Positions 55,347-64,000 of a stretch of 64,000 nt of DNA are shown one piece after another. This stretch comes from Hordeum vulgare subsp. vulgare (Eukaryota > Streptophyta > Magnoliopsida > Poales > Poaceae), in the NCBI RefSeq assembly GCF_904849725.1, contig NC_058521.1, positions 145,852,744-145,916,743 on the forward strand, written 5' to 3'. A program made the position numbers and the translations under genes. Each line of letters starts with the position of its first letter. The first letter of the stretch is position 1. Under the pieces are notes generated by a model, which did no database searches, was not told where the DNA came from, and saw nothing but the letters and a program-made list of their open reading frames with translations.

Positions 55347-56980
55347 TGCTACTGCAACAAAAGACCTTCCAACGGCGCCAGAAATAGGAGTGTTGCTTGA
55401 TACTCCTTAGCAACGGCACCAGGAATCCTTCTGCTACGGCTACGCCTTAAGGGATTTCCTAAGGAAATATGCAAAGGATTTCCCCCGTGGCCTTGGAGCC
55501 TTGCGTTGGTGTTCCCTCGAAGCAGAAAGGGTGATGTAGCACAGCGGTGGTAAGTATTTCCCTCAGTTTGAGAATGAAGGTATCGATCCAGTGAAGGAGT
55601 ATCACAAGTGCGTGCACAAACACAAAAAACTTGCTCCCAACGCCATGAAGGGGTTGTCAATCCCTTATAGATTGTTCGCCAAGTGAGAACTGAAAGCAGC
55701 AAAGTAACAAAGCAAAGTAAAAAACGAAAGTGGAAATGATAGATGTGAATAGACCCGGGGGCCGTAGTGTTTACTAGTGGCTTCTCTCATGAAAGCAAGT
55801 AGACGGTGGGTGAACAAATTACTGTCGAGCAATTGATAGAACCACGCAAAGTCGTGACGATATCTATGTCGATGATTATATCTACAGGCATCACGTCCAA
55901 AACAAGTAGACCGATACTTTCTGCATCTACTACTATTACTCCACACGTCGAATGCTATCCAGCATGCATCTAGTGTATTAAGTCCAAAAGAATAGAGTAA
56001 TTCCTTAAGCAAGATGACATGATGTAGATGGACAATCTCATATCTACGACAGAGCCCACCTTGTTACCCTTGATGGCAACTACACGATGTGTGCCTTACT
56101 GCCCATACTGTCACTGGGAAAGGTCACCACACGGTAAGAACCCAAAACCAAGCACTTCTCCCATTGCAAGAATCATAGATCTAGTTGGCGAAACAAAACC
56201 CAAGACTCGGAGAGACTTACAAGGATATCAAATCATGCATATAAGAAATCAGCAAAGACTCAAATATATATCATAGATAATCTGATCACAAATCCACAAT
56301 TCATCGGATGCTGACAAACACACCGCCAAAGAAGATTACATCGGATAGATCTCCATGAAGATCATGGAGAACTTTGTATTGAAGATCCAAGAGAGAGAAG
56401 AAGCCATCTAGCTACTAACTACGGACCCGTAGGTCTGAAGTGAACTACTCACGAGTCATTGGAGGGGCGATGATGATGATGAAGAAGCCCTCCAACTGCA
56501 AAGTCCCCTCCGACAGGGCACCGGGAAGGGTCTCCAGATGAGATCTCGCGGAAATGGAAGTTTGCGGCGGCGGAAAAGTATTTTTGTGGCTCCCCTGATT
56601 TTTTTCTGATTTTTAGGGAATATATAGGCGCAAGATCCAGGTCACGGGGCGCCAGGGAGGCCACAAGCCTGCCCACCGCAGCCCCCTGGTGGCGGAGTGT
56701 GGGCTTGTGGGCTCCATGTAGCCTTCCTAGCTTGGCCCACAGGCCCCCTGATCTTCTTTTGTTCCGGAAAAAATAATTTCGGGGATTTTATTCCGTTTGG
56801 ACTCCGTTCCAAAATCAGTTCTGAAAAGAGCCAAAAACACAGAAAAAACAGGAACTGACACTTGGCACTAAATTAACAAGTTAGTCCCAAAAAAGATATA
56901 AAAGGTACATAAAACATCCAAAGATGAGAAGATAACAGCGTGAAACCATCAAAAATTATAGATACATTTTAGACGTATCA
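55347..56980 (-). repeat. Element F: 3' LTR
   Basis: Inner-to-outer plus reading TGCTACTGCAAC...GACGTATCA. Two PBS-like stretches lie just inside its left end (CAACGGCGCCAGAAAT at about 55369, CAACGGCACCAGGAAT at about 55411). The GC-rich inverted repeat is at about 56659-56730. Confidence 0.92.
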
Positions 56981-57019
56981 AGCATCCCCAAGCTTAACTC
57001 ATGCTCGTCCTCGAGTAGG
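56981..57019 (-). other. Element F: hairpin plus polypurine tract
   Basis: Minus strand: CTACTCG-AGGA-CGAGCAT with a short stem, then GAGTTAAGCTTGGGGATGCT next to the LTR. Confidence 0.75.
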
Positions 57020-58897
57020 GAAGTGATAAAGAATGAATTTTTGATGCTTTCATGCTACCTAGCATAGATGTCCTTTGTAACTCCTCTTATGTGACGTGAA
57101 TGTTCAGATCCATTAGATTCAAAACAATAGTTTGCTATTGACGTGGAAACAATAATAATGAACTTTCATAATAACAAGGCCAAAAGAAAGTTATCCCTAC
57201 ATAAGCATATAGTCTGGCTATGCTCTATCATCATTGCACAATGAATTTAAATCATGCACAACCCCGGTATTGGCCAAGTAATTGTTTCACACCTTTACTT
57301 TCTCAAACCTTTTCAACTTTCACGCAATACATGAGCGTGAGCCATGGTTATAGCAATATAGATGGTGTGGAGTGTGGTGGAGGTTGCAAGACAAAACAAG
57401 GAGAAGATGGTCACATTAACTAGGCATATCAATGAGCTGTGGAGATGCTCATCAATAGATATCAATGTGAATGAGTAGGGATTGCCATACAAATGATGCA
57501 CTAGAGCTAAGAGTATGTGAAAGCTCTTAAAGAAAACTAGTGGGTGTGCATCCAACTTGCTTGCTCACGAAGACCTAAGGCAATTTTGAGGAAGCCTATC
57601 ATTGGAATATACAAGCCAAGTTATATAATGAAAATTTCCCACTAGCTATATGGTGGTGACAAAACGAGAAACTCTCAATCATGAAGATCATGGTGCTTAA
57701 TATGCACAAGTGTGGAAAAGTGGTAACATTGTCCCTTCTCTCTTTTTCTCTCATTTTTTTTATTTTTTGGTGGGCTCTTTGGCCTATTTTTTTTGGTGGG
57801 CTTCTTTGGCCTCTTTTATTTCCTCACATGGGACAATGCTCCATCAATGATGATCATCACACTTACAACTCAAAATTTAGAGCAACGATGACTCTATATG
57901 GAATGCATTCGGTAGTGTACCGTGGCAATGATTTAGCATGGCATAGACATCAATGGAAGCATCATGCTAGCTATCTTACGATCGTGCAATGGCAATGGAG
58001 ACGTGGTGGCACATGTTATGGTGGTAGTTGCATGAAAATATATCTCGGAATGACTTTGAAAAAGCCATAGTAGGTAGGTATGGTGGCTGTTTTGAGGGAG
58101 GCTAATGGTGGGTTTTGTGCACCGGCGAAAGTTGCACGGCACTAAGGAGATAGTGATGGTGGAAGGTGAAAGTGAATCTAAACCATGGACTCAACATTAG
58201 TCATGAAGAACTCATATACTTGTTGCAAAAGTTTTATTAGTAATTGAAACAAATAATTCAATGCATACTCCTAGGGGAAGGGTTGGTAGGTATAAACCAT
58301 CGCGCGATCCCGACCGCCACGCAAAGGATGACAATCAATAGACTAATCATGCTCAGATTTCATCACATAGCGGTTCACCACATGTGCATGCTACGGGAAT
58401 CACTAACTCTAACACAAGTATTTCTAGATCCACAACACCTTACTAGCATAACTTCAATATTACCACAACCATATCTCAAAACTAATTGAGAGGAATCAAA
58501 CTTCTCTAACTATTCAATGCACATGAAGGTGGAAGTTTTCGTATCCCTTTGGATAACTACCCCTTTTGAGACTACTTTCAAAGAATAGATCAACTACCAA
58601 GCCACGCACCGCTGTGCTCTAAAAGATATAAGTGAAGTATATAGAGCAAAAGTATCTAGCTCAAAAGATATAAGTGAAGCACATGTGAGCTGAATTGTCT
58701 ACCAAAAGATATAAGTGAAGCTCGACAAAATCACGGTGAGTGCATGTATCTCTCTCTAGGTGTGCAGCAAGGAGGATTGTGACACAACAAAAATAAAAGA
58801 CTCCTACGATACAAGACGCTACAAGCAAAAACACATAGCATGTGGTGAATAAAAATATAGCCCCAAGTAACGTTACCGATGGATTGAAGACGAGAGA
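57020..58897 (-). other. F: noncoding internal region
   Basis: No credible gene. Collinear with 17481-19414 of E. T-rich stretch 57736-57835 contains GGGCTCTTTGGCCT-type words. Confidence 0.7.
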
Positions 58898-58984
58898 GGG
58901 GATGCCTTCCCGGGGCATCCCCAAGCTTAGGCTTTTACGGCATCCTTGAATATCTTGGGGTGCCTTGGGCATACCCAAGATTTA
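58898..58984 (-). other. F: paired internal PPT-like hairpins
   Basis: GGGGATGC/GCATCCCC arms at 58898-58922 followed by AAGCTTAGGC, and CTTGGGGTGCC...CATACCCAAG at 58954-58979. Confidence 0.65.
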
Positions 58985-59551
58985 GCTCTTGCCACTCTTT
59001 ATCTCTTTGTCCATAAGAACTTCACCCAAAACTTGAAAACTTCACAACACGAAACTTAAACAGAAACTCGTGATAACATCAGTATGAGAAAGCAAACCAC
59101 CACTTCCTTAGGTACTGTAGCAAACTTAAATTCTACTTGTGCTGATGTTGGATTACTGTATTTTCAATCTTCCATGGCTAATACCCCCCGATACTATCCG
59201 TAGTTTCATCAAAATAAGCAACCAACACAACAAAAACAGAATCTGTTAACAGCAGACCAGTCTGTAGCAATCTGTATATTTCGTATACTTCTGTACTTAA
59301 AAAATTCTGAAAAATTTGCGTAGCAATCAGCAGCAAAAAGAATAAACTCAAAAGCTCTTACAGAAAAAAATGAAAATTCTTTTCGTGAGCAGAAAGTTTC
59401 TGTCTTTTCCAGCATGACCAAACGATCATCCCCAAGACTAATCATAACGGTTTTGCTTGGCACAAATGCAAAAAGAAACACAAAAAACACAATCATAACA
59501 GAATTATGATAGTGTGGAAAACACAAAACAGAAAGAAAAAGGATAGATTCG

Positions 59552-59602
59552 TTGGGTTGCCTCCCAACAAGCGCTTTTGTTTAACGCCCTTAGCTAGGCA
59601 TT
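59552..59602 (-). other. F: conserved GGGTTGCCTCCC motif
   Basis: Almost identical to 20095-20146 in E, again directly after the end of the ORF. Confidence 0.8.
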
Positions 59603-59650
59603 CCATGATGCTCTCACAAAAGACAAGAATTGAAGCACAACGAGAGCATC

Positions 59651-60355
59651 CTAAAGCATATGAAAATCACATCTAAGTCTAACATACTTCCTAGGCATTT
59701 TATAGGAAAACAAATTGTCAAGACAACCAATAGCTGCCATATGCAAGGAAGAAGAAAAAGACAAGAGCAATCTCAACATCACGAGAGGTGATTTGGTAAC
59801 ATGAAGGTTTCTACCACAATATTTTCCTCTCTCATAGCAATTACATGTGGGATCATATTCAAATTCAACAATATAGCTATCCCATAGGATATTCTTTTCA
59901 TGATCCACATGCATGCAAAGTTGACGCTCTTCAAAAATAGTGGGATTGTCATCAACTAAAGTCATGACTTCTCCAATCCCACTTTCAATATTGTTACAAA
60001 TATCATATTCATCATGAGGTTTGAACAAATTTTCAAGATCATAAGAAAGATCATCACCCCAATCATGGTTATTGCAACAAGTAGTGGACAAAGCAAAACT
60101 AGCATCCCCAACCTTAGGGTTTTGCATATTTTTAACATGATTGTCACTAGTAGAATTTATAGTGAAACCATTGCAATCATGCTTTTCATCCAAGGAGCCC
60201 TCGTGAATCACTTCATAAATTTCCTCCTCACAATTTTCAGATTCACGCATCTCAAGCAAAACTCCATAAAGATAGTCAAGTGCACTCAACTCACTAGCAA
60301 TTCGTTCCACATAAGTGGGTCTCTTAAAGAGATTAGCTACTGGATGAGGATCCAT
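59651..60355 (-). CDS. Element F: ORF of unknown family, 234 residues
   Basis: ATG at 60355, about 210 bp from the PBS, running open to 59651. Landmarks: ELSALDYLYGVLLEMRESEN, DEKHDCNGFTINSTSDNHVK, an acidic middle, MHVDHEKNILWDSYIVEFEY, YERGKYCGRN and YKMPRKYVRLRCDFHML at the end. The degenerate ORF of E shares these in order. No capsid, zinc-finger, protease or RT motif, no signal peptide. Cys and Asp/Glu are frequent. It is the only coding sequence in F and is uninterrupted, unlike everything else here. Function unknown; a gag substitute is possible but unsupported. Confidence 0.55.
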   Translation of the reverse strand: MDPHPVANLFKRPTYVERIASELSALDYLYGVLLEMRESENCEEEIYEVIHEGSLDEKHDCNGFTINSTSDNHVKNMQNPKVGDASFALSTTCCNNHDWGDDLSYDLENLFKPHDEYDICNNIESGIGEVMTLVDDNPTIFEERQLCMHVDHEKNILWDSYIVEFEYDPTCNCYERGKYCGRNLHVTKSPLVMLRLLLSFSSSLHMAAIGCLDNLFSYKMPRKYVRLRCDFHML

Positions 60356-60565
60356 ATAAATAGATTTTCAGCAAGCAAAGATGCAAGCATAATGAAGGCA
60401 CATAGCACACAAGCGAACAGAAAGCAAGCGAGAGAAAAGGGTGAACAAAAAAGGCAAAGGAGAAAGGCAAATGTGAAGTGGGGGAGAGGAAAACGAGAGG
60501 CAACTGGCAAAAAAGTAAATGCAGGAGATGAGTTTGTGATACCTACTTGGATAGATCTCTCCTTC

Positions 60566-60583
60566 CCCGGCAACGGAGCCAGA
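60566..60583 (-). other. Element F: primer-binding site
   Basis: Minus-strand TGGCTCCGTTGCCGGGGA, 10 bp from the 5' LTR; a one-base variant of the tRNA-Asp site in B and D2. Confidence 0.85.
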
Positions 60584-60593
60584 AATACTTCTC

Positions 60594-62227
60594 CTACTGC
60601 AACAAAAGACCTTCCAACAACGCCAGAAATAGGAGTGTTGCTTGATACTCCTCAGCAACGGCACCAGGAATCCTTCTGCTACGGCTATGCCTTAAGGCAC
60701 TTCCTAGGCAAATATGCAAAGGATTTCCCCCGTGGCCTTGGAGCCTTGCGTTGGTGTTCCCTCGAAGCGGAAAGGGTGATGTAGCACAGTGGTGGTAAGT
60801 ATTTCCCTCAGTTTGAGAAGCAAGGTATCGATCCAGTGAAGGAGTATCACAAGTGCCTGCACAAACACAAAAAGCTTGCTCCCAACGATATGAAGGGGTT
60901 GTCAATCCCTTATAGATTGTTCGCCAAGTGAGAACTGAAAGCAGCAAAGTAACAAAGCAAAGTAAAAAACGAAAGTGGAAACGATAGATGTGAATAGACC
61001 CGGGGGCCGTAGTGTTTACTACTAGCTTCTCTCATGAAAGCAAGTAGATGGTGGGTGAACAAATTACCGTCGAGCAATTGAAAGAACCGCGCAAAGTCGT
61101 GACGATATCTATGGCGATGATTATATCTATAGGCATCACATCCAAAACAAGTAGACTGATACTTTCTGCATCTACTACTATTACTCCACACGTCGACCGC
61201 TATCCATCATGCATCTAGTGTATTATGTCCAAAAGAACGGAGTAACGCCTTAAGCAAGATGACATGATGTAGATGGACAATCTCATATCTACGACAGAGC
61301 CCACCTTGTTACCCTTGATGGAAACTACACGATGTGTTCCTAGCTGCCCCTACTGTCACTGGGAAAGGTCACCACACGACAAGAACCCAAAACCAAGAAC
61401 TTCTCCCATTGCAAGAATCATAGATCTAGTTGGCCAAACAAAACTCAAGACTCGGAGAGACTTACAAGGATATCAAATCATGCATATAAGAAATCAGCAA
61501 AGACTCAAATATATATCATAGATAATCTGATCACAAATCCACAATTCATCGGATCTCGACAAACACACCGCCAAAGAAGATTATATCGGATATATCTCCA
61601 TGAAGATCATGGAGAACTTTGTATTGAAGATCCAAGAGAGAGAAGAAGCCATCTAGCTACTAACTACGGACCCGTAGGTCTGAAGTGAACTACTCACGAG
61701 TCATTGGAGGGGCGATGATGATGATGAAGAAGCCCTCCAACTCCAAAGTCACCTCCGGCAGGGCGCCGGGAAGGGTCTCCAGATGAGATCTCACGGAAAC
61801 GGAAGCTTGCGGCGGCGGAAAAGTATTTTCGTGGCTCCCTTGATTTTTTTTCTGATTTTTAGGGAATATATAGGCGCAAGATCTAGGTCAGGGGGCGCCA
61901 GGGAGGCCACAAGCCTGCCCACTGCCGCCCGCCTGGTGGCGGAGTGGGGGCTTGTGGGCTCCCTATAGCCCTCGTGGCTTGGCCCACAGGCCCCCTGACC
62001 TTCTTTCGTTCGGGAAAAAATCATTTCCGGGATTTTATTCCGTTTGGACTCCGTTCCAAAATCAGATCTGAAAAGAGCCAAAAACACAGAAAAAACGGGA
62101 ATTGGCACTTGGCACTGAATTAATAAGTTAGTCCCAAAAAAGATATAAAAGGTACATAAAACATCCAAAGATGACAAGATAACAGCGTGAAACCATCCAA
62201 AATTATAGATACGTTTGAGATGTATCA
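60594..62227 (-). repeat. Element F: 5' LTR
   Basis: Starts TCCTACTGCAAC (second base mutated from TG) and ends GATGTATCA. Minus-strand TATA CCTATATATTCCCTA at about 61863-61874. Confidence 0.92.
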
Positions 62228-62584
62228 GGGACAACCACTGAAGCCACGTAGGTAACTGACAGTGACCCTAAATGGCAAACCCAGGGGAAGGATGCTGCAA
62301 ACCCTGAACACTTTGATGCAGATATTGGTCTCGAACGGGGAGGAGAGGTCCATGTGAAGGAGTACGACCTCCAACAGCAGGCCACTCAAGACCTGGTGGT
62401 AGCTCTGTCCTGCGTGGGTAAAGGATTTACTCTAGATGCATCCTCGCACTGATCGCTGGTATCAACTGTGTCATAGCATCATAAAGACGAGTACGGGTAG
62501 TGTACAACTTAATTGTCAGAGCTCAGACAACACGATCCAGCGCCTGAGTGTACTGAACCAAAATCTATGGGTCGTAACGAGGAC

Positions 62585-62977
62585 TTACATAAGGGTATAG
62601 ACAATGGTGTAGGATTGGTTGTTATGCTGTTGCACGTAATGGTTGTAGGCAGCAGTGTCAGATCCAGTCTCATCCCCAGCGGAGGCATACATGATGTATC
62701 TGAATCCAGTCTCCTCCAAGCAGGGGTACTCTCCACGTACGCGGGTGGTAGCAGTATAGGCAACGTTATGGACTGCCATATCAACAGTCACCCCAACACG
62801 ACGATAGGTGTGCAGGTCAGTGATGAAGATATTTTGTCGATCGAAGATATGAACCACGGCCTGGTACTGCTCCTGGTTGAACTCACAATAGTCCTCGTAA
62901 ATAGTGTACTTGGGGTACCAACGATATCCATGGTCACACGTACGAGATGTCTTATGGGAACCCAGTTGCATCGACAA
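62585..62977 (-). pseudogene. Element A: upstream ORF before gag, unknown family
   Basis: 131 codons: CDHGYRWYPKYTIYEDYCEF, QYQAVVHIFDRQNIFITDLH, RRVGVTVDMAVHNVAYTATT, LEETGFRYIMYASAGDETGS and YNHYVQQHNNQSYTIVYTLM. Further homologous-looking sequence (LYTTRTRLYDAMTQLIPAI, ELPPGLEWPAVGGRTPSHGP) continues in another frame to about 62280. It lies between PBS and gag of A. I recall similar ORFs in Triticeae Gypsy elements but cannot name a family or function. Confidence 0.55.
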
Positions 62978-63020
62978 CCATAGTCACACGTACGAACTGT
63001 CTTACGGGACACATCTATGA
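62926..63020. repeat. 50-bp tandem duplication in A leader
   Basis: Two imperfect units with CCATGGTCACACGTACGAGA and CCATAGTCACACGTACGAAC, spaced about 50 bp, at the start of the upstream ORF. Confidence 0.75.
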
Positions 63021-63320
63021 CAAGGAGGTTCACAGATGCCAAAAGACAGTGTGTGCAACATACTTTCAAAACAATAGTAGTAGATAATCCAGCTCTCCAG
63101 GTTTATGTGATCACGAGAACCTAATGCTAGAGTAAGAAAACTTTTAACTCTAATAGGGAAGAGAACAAAATCCACAATATAGAAGAGGAGTAAAAGATGC
63201 GAATACCACCCAATTGCGATGTGGGCCCGTAAGACTCACAGCAATGTTAGTAAAAAAAATTCAAAGACTAGACTCAACTTCGGCCAAGGATTTGGAAAGG
63301 GGGCTACCTACACGCAGTCA
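63021..63320 (-). other. Element A: leader
   Basis: Noncoding DNA between PBS and upstream ORF; nothing else seen. Confidence 0.5.
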
Positions 63321-63333
63321 GCTGTGGTACCAA
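63321..63333 (-). other. Element A: primer-binding site
   Basis: Minus-strand TGGTACCACAGC is 10 of 12 bases like an initiator tRNA-Met site. It lies two bases from the 5' LTR end. Confidence 0.7.
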
Positions 63334-63335
63334 CT

Positions 63336-64000
63336 TGTGACGCCCTTGATTTGATCGTACACTAATCATACACACAAACGTGTACGATCGAGCTCAAGGA
63401 CTCACTAATCAATATCACAACACAACTCTAGATGCAAATTCAAACATAAAGGTATAAATTACGAGCCATGGCCAGGAGGGCTTGAATACATCAGTTAGCG
63501 GAAGCAACATTATCTCAGTACACACATTAGGTAAACAAGTTTTGCCTCAAGAAGGCGGGCACAAAAGATACATCGATCGAAAAGGCAAGGCCTCGTGCCT
63601 AGGATCCTCCTAACTACTCCTGGTCGTTAGCGGCCTCCATGTAGTAGTAGGCTCCGTCGGTATAGTAGCAGCCGCCGGCGGTAACATCTAGATACTGGGA
63701 TCCTCCATCTGATTGTGGCAATTGGGTAGCAGAACATAGGGGGAAAAGGTAGCGAAAGCGGGTGTGAGTACTCATCCAATGTAGCGACCCGACTAGAAAC
63801 GAGTCAAGCCTCTGTGTATCTGTGCCATCCCTGGATCAGTATGCTGGCACACACAGTACATCAATGTATATATCAAAGTGCAATCACATGTAAATAATGT
63901 AAAACTGATATATACCTTAAAATCTCAGCGGAAACAGTCAATGGAGTGGAGTCCCAATAAACACCAACGACAAGTTGAGTGTAGACCATAACCCTGAATT
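63336..64000 (-). repeat. Element A: 5' LTR end (cut by window edge)
   Basis: Plus reading starts TGTGACGCCC. At least 665 bp; the rest lies outside the window. No gene inside. Confidence 0.75.

Larger units (their letters stand above)
55347..62227 (-). mobile_element. Element F: complete non-autonomous Athila-like element
   Basis: LTRs 55347-56980 and 60594-62227, 1634 bp each. Target duplication GGGAC (55342-55346, 62228-62232). tRNA-Asp-type PBS beside the right LTR, PPT beside the left. Internal DNA is largely collinear with E, and the LTRs are the same family as D1, D3 and D4. It encodes one ORF of unknown family. A hand count over about 345 bp gives roughly 5% LTR difference. Confidence 0.92.

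Noticed and set aside
1..64000. CRISPR arrays, rRNA, tRNA genes and bacterial operons
   Set aside because: No regularly spaced repeats with unique spacers and no recognisable RNA gene; tRNA-like matches are only 18-nt primer-binding sites.

Overview
The window is a stack of nested LTR retrotransposons. I see no host gene, rRNA, tRNA or CRISPR. The families point to a Triticeae grass (wheat, Aegilops, barley or rye): one Copia element has the typical BARE/WIS/Angela LTR ends, and the rest are Gypsy elements with long (1.4-1.7 kb) LTRs of types common in that tribe. Family names are from memory of Triticeae repeats; lineage calls rest on domains, primer-binding sites (PBS) and polypurine tracts (PPT) visible here.

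Nesting, outermost first. (A) A minus-strand chromovirus-like Gypsy element fills the window. Its 3' LTR is cut by the left edge (1-238) and its 5' LTR by the right edge (63336-64000). Its order on the minus strand is PBS, an upstream ORF, gag, protease, RT, RNase H, integrase, PPT. (B) A minus-strand Athila-like gag-protease element, 1595-51842, sits in the integrase zinc-finger region of A (target duplication GCGAC). (F) A minus-strand non-autonomous element, 55347-62227, sits between the upstream ORF and gag of A (GGGAC). (C) A plus-strand Tat/Retand-type Gypsy element, 2475-45603, sits in the 3' LTR of B (CTAAG). The empty site survives in B's other LTR.

C itself carries three solo LTRs of the F family: 4824-6372, 36060-37564 and 38396-39926. 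It also carries D2, a Sabrina-like Athila element without pol (7816-32499). The 3' LTR of D2 was hit twice, by minus-strand element E (15797-22772, ATCTA) and by minus-strand Angela/BARE Copia (22810-31752, GATTG). The two target sites are only about 27 bp apart, and both empty sites survive in D2's 5' LTR.

All coding regions are decayed by stops, frameshifts or insertions. C still shows gag, a protease lacking its Asp, RT, two RNase H domains, integrase, and a multi-exon antisense gene with a Transposase_28-like (PF04195) domain. D2 has gag-protease and an ATHILA ORF-1-like protein (PF03078) where env would sit. E and F share an ORF I do not recognise.

The most interesting signals are in the cis-architecture of the tRNA-Asp-primed elements (B, D2, E, F and the solo LTRs). 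They share a hairpin at the LTR tip, a long GC-rich inverted repeat in most promoters, a hairpin with an AGGA loop before the PPT, and internal PPT-like copies. Duplicated PBS sequences look like scars of LTR switching. In D2 a diverged copy of the LTR promoter lies just upstream of the 3' ORF, where it could act as an internal promoter. Percent identities given below are rough hand counts.
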